Origin: Siphonodentalium dalli | Lineage: Eukaryota; Mollusca; Scaphopoda; Gadilida; Siphonodentaliidae | Direction: 5' to 3' | DNA length: 64,000 bases | Assembly (NCBI GenBank): GCA_032622095.1 | Contig: CP136067.1 | Location: 198,302,052 to 198,366,051 of the forward strand | Part shown: piece by piece, positions 34,706 to 46,939 of the stretch | Position numbering within the stretch: the stretch's first letter is position 1 | Layout of the letters: each line of letters opens with the position of its first letter | Translations under genes and position numbers: made by a program | The notes under the pieces: generated by a model | What the model was told of the DNA's origin: nothing | The model's input: the letters and a program-made list of their open reading frames with translations, nothing else | Database searches by the model: none

Positions 34706-35228
34706 CATGACCGTATTTAGCACAGATACGCCGCGAGCCGGTTGGACAATTTTTATGATTTTCTTTGGCGTCTATGCATCCAATCTAGAGACATGTGTGT
34801 TGTGACAAAGGAATGCCCAATCTGTTTTTGATTTTTCAAGTCTTTGAAATAACTATTATTAAAGCATAAGAACCATGCAATTGTTAAAGAATGTAAGAAA
34901 TAATGATAAAAATTGATAAAGAATGTGAGAAAAATTTATAAAATAAACCTCACATTGTCTGACGCGAACCCATTTCCGGTGGATTTCTTTTTATTACTCG
35001 GATTTAAATTCAGTTCTAAAATTGACGTGTCTTCGGCAAGTGTTTTTCCGATGTAAATAGAAACTGAAAATCGAAACGTCATGTTTGCATGTATCGTCCC
35101 TACAGCCATATACAATTCGTTTTAGGTTTAAAGGGACATAATGTACTCGCCGTTGGTAAATTTGCAAAAAACAATGGACGTTTGTAATATCACCGTCACT
35201 GATAAGACGATACTGAGTCTAGTGGCTC

Positions 35229-35647
35229 TTAACCCTTTACCCAACAGAACGGCCCTGTGCCAATGCATTCTCTTATATATGCGAGTCGACCATAGGTCGC
35301 CTCGCATATATAAGAGAATGCATTGGCTTAACACATATTAAAAATGATAAATTTGTCAAAGAATGTAGAAAAATATTATAAAATTGTTAAAGAATGTAAG
35401 AAAAAATGGTAAAAAGTGTTAAAATGCCAATGCATTCTCTTATATATGCGAGGCGACCTATGGTCGACTCGCATATATAAGAGAATGCATTGGCACAGGG
35501 CATAACTGTAACCATCACAATGTGGTCAATGAACCGGTTCCAATGATATCCGTATTTGTATGGTGTTATTGAGACAGACCGAAGATATTTTAGGCTGTTG
35601 AAGCTTTTTTTGGGCGTTTTTGGCCGCTTTGTTGGGTAAAGGGTTAA
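35229..35647. mobile_element. TTAA-flanked piggyBac-type MITE interrupted by a double-hairpin element
   Basis: TTAA at 35229-35232 and 35644-35647 flank CCCTTTACCCAACAGAACGG and the inverse of CCCTTTACCCAACAAAGCGG. The double-hairpin element sits at the inner edge of the left inverted repeat, so the two are nested. Confidence 0.75.
35253..35500. mobile_element. Double-hairpin element, copy d (248 bp, different core)
   Basis: Both terminal hairpins match copies a-c almost perfectly. The core is shorter and made of repeats of gttaaagaatgtaagaaaaa and close variants. The flanks are unrelated to those of copies a-c, showing that the unit bounded by CCCTGTGCC moves on its own. Confidence 0.8.
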
Positions 35648-35699
35648 TGGCTACGTCACAAAGTAACCAAGAAATCAACGAACCAGCATTTGATCAACA

Positions 35700-36690
35700 C
35701 CAGACAATTGATATATCAGATTGTTATTCTGATAATCTGATAACTAATCTGATATATCCGTGGCCTAGAACCGCCACCTCCTCTTCATTTATTAACCTGA
35801 TATATCCTATTAGTATTCTGATAATCTGATAACAACTCTGATATATCAGTGGCCTAGAACCGCCACCTCCTCTTCATTTATTAACCTGATATACCCTATT
35901 AGTATTCTGATAATCTGATAACTAATCTGATATATCAGTGGCCTAGAACCGCCACCTCATCTTTATTTATTAACCTGATATATCCTATTAGTATTCTGAT
36001 AATCTGATAACTACTCTGATATATCAGTGGCCTAGAACCGCCACCTCCTCTTCAGTTAGTAATATGATCTATCCTATTAGTATTCTGATAATCTGATAAC
36101 TAATCTGATATATCCGTGGCCTAGATCCGCCACCTCCTCTTCATTTATTAAACTGATATATCCTAATAGTATTCTGATAATCTGATAACTAATCTGATAT
36201 ATCCGTGGCCTAGAACCGCCATCTCCTCTTCATTTATTAACCTGATATATCCTATTAGTATTCTGATAATCTGATAACTAATCTGATATATCAGTGGCCT
36301 AGAACCGCCACCTCCTCTTTATTTATTAACCTGATATATCCTATTAGTATTCTGATAATCTGATAACTAATCTGATATATTCGTGGCGTAGAACCGCCAC
36401 CTCCTCTTCATTTATTAACTTGATATATCCTAATAGTATTCTGATAATCTGATAACTAATCTGATATATCAGTGGCCTAGAACCGCCACCTCCTCTTCAT
36501 TTATTAACCTGATATATCCTAATAGTATTCTGATAATCTGATAACTAATCTGATATACCAGTGGCATAGAACCGCCACTTCCTCTTCATTTATTAACCTG
36601 ATATATCCTATTAGTATTCTGATAATCTGATAACTAATCTGATATATTCGTGGCGTAGAACCGCCACCTCCTCTTCATTTATTAAACTTA
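35700..36690 (+). repeat. 89-bp satellite, about eleven units
   Basis: tagaaccgccacctcctctt recurs at exactly 89-bp spacing from 35767 through 35856, 35945, 36034, 36123, 36212, 36301, 36390, 36479, 36568 and 36657. Each unit carries several ctgata/tatcag motifs, giving local dyads around ctgatatatcag. A partial unit lies at about 36765-36830. Confidence 0.92.
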
Positions 36691-37110
36691 TAGCAAACAT
36701 CTGTTGTTAAAACAGTGCGTATATTTTCCATATTCACACCATTCTGTGGAGAGAAGAAATGTGCTCGTAGAACCGCCACCTCCTCTTCAGTTAGTAATAT
36801 GATCTATCCAATTAGTATCCTGCTATATCACATTAATCTGATATATGTTATTATAGCAAACCTCTGTTGTTAATACCGTTAAAATTAAGGAGAGTTCGGA
36901 GAAACAGAAGAAGAAGAATCAGAGGTGGATATAGTGACATCTATAGAAGCCAGAGTCCACTAACTACATAAGGTTACATATGGTATAAGGTTACAACAAT
37001 GCGTATATTTTCCATAATCACACCATTCTGTGGAGAGAAGAAATGTGCTCGTATATCTGTGATCTGATTAAGAACTTATAATTGACTGGTCAATCATTGC
37101 ATGCAGGGAC
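36690..37110. repeat. Direct repeats after the 89-bp satellite
   Basis: gcgtatattttccatattca and the following roughly 50 bp (about 36717) recur at about 37003. ttatagcaaac(a/c)tctgttgtta recurs at about 36689 and 36851. No gene. Confidence 0.6.
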
Positions 37111-37479
37111 GTGGCTAGATGGTCTCCGTTGGGGTGTCCAGTTTGGGAAAATTCAACTGCACCCCCCTCCCTGAATCAGAATCAGACCAAACACAATTTT
37201 TGCATAATTTCCTTGCACCTCACAATACCTAATATCCGATATATTCACAAACCATGGTTCTATATTCCCGGTAAGAGAACATTCAGATATTTTAGCATGA
37301 AAAATTGCATAAATCCTAACATCTAGTGGTCTAACTCCAGACAAAAGCACACGGCTACGGACAAGAGACCAGGACACACTGGGTTGACAATGGTTGTTTT
37401 GAAAACTATACAAGAAAATCGCAAATCCTAGCATCAAGACTGGCCTCAACTGAAGCATTCCTATAGTGACACTGACACC

Positions 37480-37870
37480 CCCACTTAGGTTGGAAAATTT
37501 CCAACTGATGACAATTCCAATGAAAATGTTGACCAAATGTATGACAATATTGGTTTCTTAAATTAACTAGCAGTTTTGTACTGGCCACGGAGAGGGCCAA
37601 GGACACAAGCTAACAAGTGTTGGAAATTTCCAACCTGTCACCCCTCCCCTAAGGTTGGGAAATTTCCAACTGATGACAATTTCAGTCCAAAATTTGACCA
37701 AAAATATGAAAATATGCACATATATATTGGTCCAAAACAATTAATTCCCCCAATAAATTGTCTGAAAATCAAACTACAAGAACATTTTCAACCTATTGTT
37801 GATGTGAAATTTCCAACTAATGTATTCTCAGATATGAAATTTCCAACTGTTGAAAATTATGACCAAAGAT
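37480..37870. repeat. TTGGAAATTTCCAAC-rich dispersed repeat, copy 1
   Basis: aactgatgacaattccaatg, catttccaac and gttggaaatttccaac motifs repeat here. The order ccaatgaaaatgttgacca .. acaatattg .. tggccacgg is shared with 41215-41640. ORFs in it are short, and the shared sequence suggests a mobile element rather than a gene. Confidence 0.55.
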
Positions 37871-38989
37871 GGGGTGTGAGACAACCCCCCCCCCCGAACC
37901 CTATGTCAACACGTCTATGGTTGCATGGCAGCCGTTTAACACATATATGGACAAACATAACTGCTCAATAAATCTGACCACAAATATACCAGCACATGTC
38001 TATAAGCTCTATAGAAAGACGAGAATACATGTGCATATATATGGAACATATATCAATTAGCAACGCAATTAAGAGAGAAGAAAATGCAAATATGCACGTG
38101 TCGACAGATGACTCAAACATTCTCACAGTGTGTGTACAGGCATAACTCATCTGTGTCGTGTTCCGGTGGTCAAAATGGGTCGAAATATAACGAAAATATA
38201 ACGAAATACTCATATATAGACTATATTCTCCATAAAGATATAGCGAGGTGATGGGTGATATTAGCTTCCTTACGTTTCCATGCGGACGCTCGAGCTCTTT
38301 ATTGTTTACCAAGTCAAAACAACCAGAAACGCTCTCTGGTGTTGGGTACAAATGGAATATCCTCGCATAACACGAAATTTGACTGCCATCCTATACCACA
38401 GGGGGGAATCGATCGAATGCCGCTCCGAGTAATCGGAGGCCGCCCCGAGCAGCCAACGAGCCACTCCGAGTTTTTGAGTCATTTTTGGAGATAGGAATTT
38501 AGAATTCCGCACTGAACAAAAGATTCCGGACAAATGGAGAGGTATGTATTATCTGTTTTAAGTTTGCCCAGTAATATGGTTATTGTCAAGCACGATGTAA
38601 GTGTGTCAGAAAATGGTCACCCATGCATGACCAAAAATACCGAAAATATCACTCCAACTGCACTGTGTTGACTCAAAATAGACATGCATGGACCCTGCAA
38701 TTATGAATGTTTACTGATCTACAGTCTGTTCCAGAGATTCCAATAAAATATAATATATTTATTGCAATACAGAGACGGATTTTTACACCGACCTGCGCTT
38801 CAAAAATACACTCAACGGTAAGTAAAATATATCTACTATACAACAGTAGAAGCGGAATTGTTTACTGACCCACCCAAACCAATCACGCCACATCACGGCA
38901 TCGTGTCTCTCGTATTTATTGAAAAAAATCAGTGATCTGGGGTAAACAGGGTAAAAATTGCATGAGTCGCCTGATAAAGTCTTTTAAGT

Positions 38990-39570
38990 TGATAATAAAC
39001 GCTCAATATTGCTAATTATTAGCACCACTTTAAGTCATTTGAGATCAATAGCACCTATCCCGTGACAATCCCCGAGTCATTTTACTTTTGTGCACCAATT
39101 TTCCGACATAGCGTCTGGGCTAATACTAAACGCTCTTTATTTATTTATTAGCCCCCTTTAAGTCACCTGATATACCAGAAGGGCCTACCCATGACAATCC
39201 CCTGGTCAGGTTACCCATATTTACCAATGTTCCTACATATCTTCTAAGCTGATAAGAAACGCGTTTTATTGCTCGTATTAAGATCAGATAAGATAAGATA
39301 AATTTTATTTAAAATTCGGAGGTATTTAAACATATTACAAACACAAGCTCTGAAATCAACGGCTTCTGTCTCGTGGCACTGTATCGGTCAATTTAAGTTC
39401 GTGTTTCAATGTTCACCGACCATATTACAACTATTTTGGGTACGTATTCAATTATTTAGTTAAACTAATTAATAGTGCCTTTTAAGATATATGAGGTCAA
39501 CAGGACCTATCTAATAAGATGCACTCGTTCAGATTACACATTTACTTGCGCCAGTCCATGCTGGACGCAA
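38990..39570. repeat. Degenerate 110-130-bp repeats
   Basis: Three related blocks (about 39010-39110, 39130-39245, 39460-39560) share the pattern TTAGTGCCCTTTTAAGTCA .. TGAGGTCAA .. CCTATC .. GTCA .. TTAC. A fourth is at about 42185-42310. No coding potential was recognised. Confidence 0.45.
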
Positions 39571-40207
39571 GTAATGTTTTCGATCCGGATCTTTGTCTGT
39601 TTATCTGTTCGTCCTTCCGCGAATATGTTACGTCATACCGGAAGTACACACTGTAAATAATACACACGCTAATATGAAATGGTTGCATCAATTGTAATTT
39701 AAATCCACATATATTCTTAATTTGCATCGTTATCTGGTTTTATTTTGATAATAAATCGTTCATAAATGAACAATATTGAATGATTTCTTCCTGGAAACCG
39801 ATCAAGACGCCATGACGTCACGACGCACATCAGGGCGTCACGAGCTACATGGTCGCGCAAAACACCAGACATGACTGCGTCGATGCCCAGACAGCTGAGA
39901 CTCGTATTACACGGACTGACTAAACCATTCCATCTGCCAACAACTTCGTGTTATATTATTATAAATATATATATATACTGCATGGAAACAAAAGTGGGCA
40001 ATAGTACTGCCCATTAGAATTATATTTTATCACATAATTTGGCCATAAAAGCAGTTTCATAATTATCGGTAATAGACACGTTTAATATCAGCGCGTGCGA
40101 TGACGTCACGGCGTTCTTCAAATAACTTGCGATCGCTGTAGTTTATGATTGTTGTTTTCGATGAATATTTCGCGTTGCTTCGGGTTTATTTGATCATGAG
40201 ATAAAAG

Positions 40208-40351
40208 GTATCTCACACTCGTCCTATTTTATACGTAATTTATCAACCTCGTCCTCTAAATTCTATTTGAGCCTCGGTAAACCTCGGCTCAAATCGAATT
40301 TAGTTAACTCGGTTGATAAATTCCGTATAAAATAGGACCTCATGTGAGATC
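40208..40351. mobile_element. Full-length hairpin MITE, about 143 bp
   Basis: ATCTCACACTCGTCCTATTT pairs with the inverse AAATAGGACCTCATGTGAGAT, and pairing continues through GGTTGATAAA and GGCTCAAAT to a 12-base loop. Few mismatches. Confidence 0.85.
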
Positions 40352-40898
40352 CTCTATTTATGTAACTTGAAACTCGAGGAAATGAGTTAAGTACAAGTAT
40401 AAAAAATGCGTGCGGAATCGTTCTTTTTTTTCGCAGAGACGGTGAGGTGCCAACATATTTCTACTTTCTAGAAAGTTCAAAACATTTTCGAAAGATCCTG
40501 GTGCATATAAATCATGTCCGGCCAAACAGTCAAACGCGTGGTTCAATTGAAAAACAATTGCACTGAAAAATGTGAATGTGGAAACATGGATTATTAAAAT
40601 GCCTTATTAATTAACTGGGGAAACAAGCTTTCTCATTCTCAACGCAATAGGCATTTTGATGGTATGTTCCAGAATATTGTAGATCAGTTGCCAATGAGCG
40701 AACGTTCCCATTGACACAATGTTAATCAAAGACTAGCCAATGGTCGCGTGCCTTTTATTTAATTGTGTCGGTATTTGTAATTATGTCATTCTAGTCAAAC
40801 TAGTAATTTAACCCAATAGGTATATAATATAGCATCATCGGCAACCAATCGTTTCCACACCCTTTCTATAAATATGTCGAACAACTAGCACTTATCGC

Positions 40899-41893
40899 TA
40901 AGGGTGCATTTACATTGCTATAGAAATGTATACAGATCTGTATGAAGTCACGTGTCGCGCATTACTGTGATCACAACATGATTACTAATAGTGAACGCGC
41001 GCTCATCAGTACTCTGGTAATTGACAATTCACTGCGAGTCGTGTCAGTTTAGGCCAGACATAAAAATGTATCAACTATCAACATATAACAGCGATTTGGT
41101 ATGTGCCGCAGGTATTTAAAGTGTATCCTTATACCACTTGATAATGGTTCGAAGAAAGAATGAAAATCATGCAGTTACCCTACAACACCCTTTATTTGAC
41201 CAAATGTAGTAAAATTTTCAACTGATGACAATTCCAATGACAATGTTGACCAGTGTAGGACAATATTGTTTTCTTAAATTACATGCAGTTTTTATATATA
41301 GCTGTTAGACAATAAATATGATGATAATGACTGGCCACGGGGAGGGACCAGGTCACAATCTTTCCAAGTGTTGGACATTTCCAACATTACACACGCCCCT
41401 ATGATAAGGTTGGAAAATTTCCAGCTGATGGCCATTCCAGCTCAAAATTTTGATAAAAAGTAGAAAATTATGCAAATATTGGTCCGAAAACAATACCCCC
41501 CCCCCCCCCCCCAAATAAAATGTTTGAAAATCAAACTACAAGATCATTTTCAATCTATTGCTGGTTTGGAAATTACAACTAATGTTGTGTCAGGTATGAA
41601 ATATCCAACAGTTGAACAAGTTGCCACGTCCCTATCCGTGTTCAATATTCGAAATACAGGGGTTGAAATGACAACGAAAACTAAAACACATTCGCCAAGC
41701 CCGAGTAACAATTAATCAAAACTGATTTGCCTGTCGCAATGCTTCGGCGTTGACCGTGACGTATATCGGACACGATTTTTGCTCACACGAACTAATACCG
41801 TTTTCTTTCTGTGTGCATTTCTATATCAACCCGTGTACACTAGTCTGCGTGTAGATCTATGTACATTTCTATAGCAATGTAAATGCACCCTAA
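40899..41893. mobile_element. PIF/Harbinger-type element, 989 bp, TAA target duplication
   Basis: TAA at 40899-40901 and 41891-41893. The ends are GGGTGCATTTACATTGCTAT and its inverse, and the inverted repeat extends about 42 bp. It carries the second copy of the TTGGAAATTTCCAAC-rich repeat and a poly-C tract (about 41495-41512). No transposase was found. Confidence 0.75.
41215..41640. repeat. TTGGAAATTTCCAAC-rich dispersed repeat, copy 2
   Basis: This is collinear with 37480-37870 (caactgatgacaattccaat, then atgttgacca, then caatattg, then the ggccacgg block). It lies within the Harbinger-type element. Confidence 0.55.
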
Positions 41894-42337
41894 GACTAGC
41901 ATTATAGTGTAATAGATCAACTTGAGATAACAGAGATATTCTGTCCGTACACACACTACTTAAGCGACGGGTGAAGTGAGATTTGATATCTAGAGTCTTG
42001 TTATCGATTTAGCTCAAACGAGAGGACAGCACCCGTGGTTCAAACTGTTGTTGGTAAGACGCCACAAAACATGCCAAATTCACATGTGATGGGCGCAAGT
42101 ATAGGCAGCTCCAGTGAGTGCATTCTAGTTTCAGCTTCGAAGGTCCAACCGTTTGTTCGCCTTTAGCCTAATATATAAAAATAATTATTAGTGCCCTTTT
42201 AATACATCTGAGGTAAACGGAACCTATCTAACAACGCACCCCGGGTCAAGTTACTCCCATATGCAAATTTTCAGCTCAGATGGTCCAGTCGTTCGGTCAC
42301 CTATAAGGCTATAAGCTATAGATTTATGGAGGAAATA

Positions 42338-44064
42338 TCTATATTTATAAAAACCCGTCGTCTGTGTGTGTGTGTGTGTATCTGTGTATAACTCGGTCAC
42401 GCTTTTGGCGCGTTTATAACTTTTCAACCATGCATCCAATGTGGCCCAAATTTGTACCACGACCTATAGTGTGTCATAAAAGGTGACTCACCAAATTTCA
42501 CGCCGATTGGTTAAAGCAAACCTGAGATCTAACATGCTCCCCAAATGCAGCATTTGCACTCAAGTAGACACCATTTCTTATGACGTTAGTCGAAATGACG
42601 TCATTGACGTCGAACGCAAACCAACAATTGCTTTGCTATTGTAGGCGAAACTTCCATGCGCTCTACCAAAGCGTTGTTGGAAATTAATGTGTCAGTTCAG
42701 GTTCAGTGTGAATTTAGGTAACGAATGTTGATTTTGTCGCGGAAGTGCATGTATAGTGGGGTGTAGAGTCAAGACTCGAACGTTCTACCGTCGTTGGGAA
42801 AGTGTGGATGTAGTGGTGTGCAGATCCAAGACTCAAACGTTCGTCGTTGGGAATGGGTGCTAATATGCTATTTTAATTTGCCAGTTGGGTTTGAACATAA
42901 GTAAAGAATGCTGTCTTTGATACGAAAGTTGTGTATTGAGTGTGGAATCGAAGGAGTACCGGTAAACACGTGTGTATAGGCGGTACCCAGTGGGTACCGT
43001 GAACTCAGTAAATTCGCCGGAACTCAGTTGGAGAAAGCACATTTCCGGGACAGGCCTAATAATAGGGCCTACAGTGTAAACAATACTGCCGACGCTAATT
43101 AATGCTCTTTTAATCTTTCGGTTGAGTGCAAATATGATACAAGAATAAATGTTTAAAAGATCACAATGCGCGAAGCGCACGCATTTTAAATTCATATAAT
43201 GTGCGCGAAGCTCACAAAGGGGCTGCAGGCCCCTCCCCCGCTAAATAAAGGTTCAGAATTGAGCCTGTTTCAGTTAGTATAGATTAAGTAAAATATCTTG
43301 ATTGTTGCGTTCCATATATGTGCATGCATATACGTGGGTTGGGGAGATGATGGTGGGGGCAGAAATACAGTTTTATTGAAATAAAGTGTTCATACAAATG
43401 GGCCACGCAGTGCAGGGCGTGTGATCAATAGGTTGCATGTTGAATACAGGGTCCGTTAAAATGTGCTGCAAGCTCCCTATATGTGCGCGAAGCTCACGCA
43501 GTTTAAGATCATATAATGTGCGCGAAGAGCAGAAAGGGCTGTACATAGGCCCCTCCCCCTCTAAATACAGATTCCGAAGTGAGCCTGTTTCAGTTAGTAT
43601 TATAGATAAAGTAAAATATTTTGATTGTTGCGTTCCATATGTGCATGCATATACATGGGTCGGGGAGATGGGGTGGGGGTAAAAATACAGTTTTATTGAA
43701 ATAAAGTGTTCTACAAACGGGCCGCGCAGTGCAGGCGTGTGATCATTAGGCGGCATGCTGGATACAGGTTCCAAACGGGGTCCGTTCGAAATGTGCAGCA
43801 AGCTCCCGAATGTAGGCTCCTGAATTGAGTATGTTTCAGATGGTGCATAGTATTTAAATAATATACTGATTTTGTTTCGTTGCGCATATGTGGACTGGGT
43901 GTGTAGAAATACAGCTTTAGTGAAATAAAGTGTTCCAACGCGCATCCAGTAACAAAAAGGAGCTATCTAGAAGCATGACCATTCCATGTGTCCATGAACG
44001 CGGACACTAGAAAATAACAAAGAAAATTTATATACCCGTCATTTTGTGACGGGCAACCCCCAAG
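42338..44064 (+). mobile_element. Non-autonomous Helitron, unit A of a tandem array
   Basis: It starts TC (TCTATATTTATAAAAACCCG) after an A. It ends with hairpin CCCGTCAttttgTGACGGG, then CAACCCC and CAAG in place of the usual CTAG. It contains a (TG)n tract after aacccgtcgtc, then conserved ataactcggtcacgcttttg, then TGACGTCA, then three degenerate blocks of about 300 bp with gtgcgcgaagc(t/g)cac. No Rep/helicase coding was found. ORFs on the minus strand are artefacts of these blocks. Confidence 0.82.
42596..42603 (+). promoter_or_regulatory. TGACGTCA palindrome (CRE-like) in unit A
   Basis: The octamer TGACGTCA, followed by TTGACGTCGA, is preserved in all four Helitron units (also 44332-44339, 48122-48129 and 49861-49868), about 260-280 bp from each 5' end. 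It matches the CREB/ATF consensus; activity is inference only. Confidence 0.5.
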
Positions 44065-44938
44065 TCTATATATATCAAACCCGTCGTCTGTGTGTGTGTG
44101 TGTGTGTGTGTGTGTATCTGTGTATAACTCGGTCACGCTTTTGGCGCGTTTATAACTGTTTAACCGTTAGTCCAATGTGGCCCAAATTTGTACCACGGCC
44201 TATAGTGTGTCATAAAAGGTGACTCACCAAATTTCACGCCGATTGGTCCAAGCAAACCTGAGATCTAACATGGTCCCCAAATGCAGTATCTGCACTCAAG
44301 TAGACACTATTTCTTATGACGTTTGTCCAAATGACGTCATTGACGTCGAACGCAGTACAACAATTACTTTGCTATTGTAGGCGAAACTTCCATACGCTCT
44401 ACCAAAGCGTTGTTGGAAATAGGCGCTAAATTAATGTGTCAGTTCAGGTTCAGTGTGAATTTAGGTAACGAATGTTGATTTGGTCGCGGAAGTGCATGTA
44501 TAATGGGGTATAGAGTCAAGACTCGAACGTTCTACCGTCGTTGGGAATGGGTGGATGTAGTGGTGCGCAGAGTCAAGATTCGAACGTTCGTCGTTGGGAA
44601 TGGGTGCTAATATGGTATTTTAATTTGCCCGTTGGGTTTGAACATAAGTACAGAATGCTGTCTTTGATACGAAAGTTCTTTGATACGAAAGTTGTGCATT
44701 GTGTGTGGACTCGAAGGAGTACCGGTATACACGGAAGATTGCGAATGGACGCAGTCTGACCTCCCGCCAGTGGGAACCGTGAACTCAGTAAATTCGCCGG
44801 AACTCAGTTAGAAAAAGCACATTCCCGGGGCAGGCCTAATAATAGGGCATACAGTGTAAACAATACTGCCGACGCTAATTAATGCTCTTTTAATCTTTCG
44901 GTTGAGTGCAAATCTGATAAAAGAATAAATGTTTAAAA

Positions 44939-45824
44939 AATGACCAGGGTAGGGTTCAGATAAAGGCAGCTATCACTTAATGATTTATTGCGGATGAACC
45001 AACCAGACAGAGATAATACACTTCAGGCCTCAGGGCCCTAAACAACAAACATGCAAACATATATAACAAATAGATGACTGATGACAACAAAATAAAATGT
45101 CGAGGTGAATAAGAGTGTGAAAATGAATGAAATGATCAAAGGCCCCTATCACAAAATCTATACCACCACTCGTATAAATATTTGTACTTTAATTATCGAT
45201 CCAATCGACCTAGTTTATCTTTAAATATAAAAGGGTTCCAGCTGAATTCAGATATACTTACATGTAAAGGTTTGTGGTACAGATCTTGAGTCAGAGGCCT
45301 GTGTTTGAGCTTGAACATGCAGACAGACATGTACGATACAATACATGCATATTACACATACATTAATATTATAGAACAGGACTAATTACTTCCCTACTGA
45401 TGCCTATCTAATAGATAATGATGATATCTATGTGCCAGGTATAGTTAGAAAACTGAATCAGTCTATTGTAAAACTAGATAAGGTTAGATTAGTTATCTGA
45501 TACTACCCGCTAACTTAATGTATTTTATAAATATTATAGAGAAATTCAATATGGTAATAAATGCTTACTACCATATTATATATGGGTGGGTGGGCGGGAA
45601 AAATTGTAGCAATTATAATAGACTACTTCAATTCAAATCAAATTTAGATATGTACCTCTAGCTGGTTAGAACAAAAGTGAGACGGAATAGAAATATTGGC
45701 GCGGAAATATTTTTCACTCTTTGTTCGAATCGACCAATGAAATCGGTGAGCTTCCAGTGAGTAGATTCATGACCCCTGAACTAGTGAACCCTGGGCATTA
45801 GGTTATTTGTAAACAAATAAGGCC
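44939..45824. mobile_element. Insert X, copy 1 (886 bp)
   Basis: It runs from aatgaccagggtagggttca to aaataaggcc, ending just after the palindrome TTATTTGTAAACAAATAA (45803-45820). There are no terminal inverted repeats and no target duplication. It carries a short open stretch also found in copy 2, with a 2-base difference that breaks the frame here. Confidence 0.7.
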
Positions 45825-46939
45825 AATGACCAGGGTAGGGTTCAGATAAAGGCAGCTATCACTTAATGATTTATTGCGGATGAACCAACCAGACAGAGAT
45901 AATACACTTCAGGCCTCAGGGCCCTAAACAACAAACATGCAAACATATATAACAAATAGATGACTGATGACAACAAAATAAAATGTCGAGGTGAATAAGA
46001 GTGTGAAAATGAATGAAATGATCAAAGGCCCCTAACACAAAATCTATACCACCACTCGTATAAATATTTGTACTTTAATTATCGATCCAATCGACCTAGT
46101 TTATCTTTAAATATAAAAGGGTTCCAGCTGAATTCAGATATACTTACATGTAAAGGTTTGTGGTACAGATCTTGAGTCAGAGGCCTGCGTTTGAGCTTGA
46201 ACATGCAGACAGACATGTACGATACAATACTTGCATATGACACATACATTAATATTATAGAACAGGACTATAATTACTTCCCTACTGATGCCTATCTAAT
46301 AGATAATGATGATATCTATGTGCCAGGTATAGTTAGAAAACTGAATCAGTCTATTGTAAAACTAGATAAGGTTAGATTAGTTATCTGATACTACCCGCCA
46401 AGCCGAAGGCCGCCAAAATAGAAGAATAGAAATAAAGACATATACTTTGAATTATAGGATGTGCGAGACCTTCAATGGAACTCAAGTTGAGGTTGGAACC
46501 GAGTATGTGTTCTCTATCCTCAAATGACCAACAGTCGCCTTGCCACTATTAAAGTCATGTCTTCCAAAGAATGAAATGCACAATCCAATCCTAACATATG
46601 TCTTGTTCAGAATGACGCCCTCACTTAAGACCAATCCTACTCCAACCTTACTATTAGAGATTCAAAAAGTTAAATTGAAACTGAACTAACTTTGATTATA
46701 CTAATCGGTTAACGACGATTGTAGCAATTATAATAGACTACTTCAATTCAAATCAAATTTAGATATGTACCTCTAGCTGGTTAGAACAAAAGTGAGACGG
46801 AATAGAAATATTGGCGCGGAAATATTTTTCACTCTTTGTTCGAATCGACCAATGAAATCGGTGAGCTTCCAGTGAGTAGATTCATGACCCCTGAACTAAT
46901 GAACCCTGGGCATTAGGTTATTTGTAAACAAATAAGGCC
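45825..46939. mobile_element. Insert X, copy 2 (1115 bp), tandem to copy 1
   Basis: Its ends match copy 1, but the middle differs (about 320 bp at 46401-46720 versus about 100 bp at 45503-45602). A 65-codon plus ORF (46191-46388) ends VRKLNQSIVKLDKVRLVI and has no family I recognise. The 3' palindrome is at 46918-46935. Confidence 0.7.

Larger units (their letters stand above)
32384..34972. mobile_element. hAT-like composite element with long inverted repeats, about 2.6 kb
   Basis: The left end is CAGGGTTTGCGCTGGCCC and the right end contains GCGAACCC in inverse. Internal arms of more than 120 bp (about 32484-32606 and about 34752-34885) are inverted copies; they share ttggatgcatagacgccaaa and gcattcctttgtcacaacac. 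Between the arms lie other insertions: a hairpin MITE at 33270-33402 and 34-bp tandem repeats at 34544-34705. Confidence 0.6.

Noticed and set aside
44939-46939. Insert X pair as a retrotransposon with two LTRs
   Set aside because: The two copies are directly adjacent with no internal region, have no TG..CA ends and no target duplication at the known empty site.
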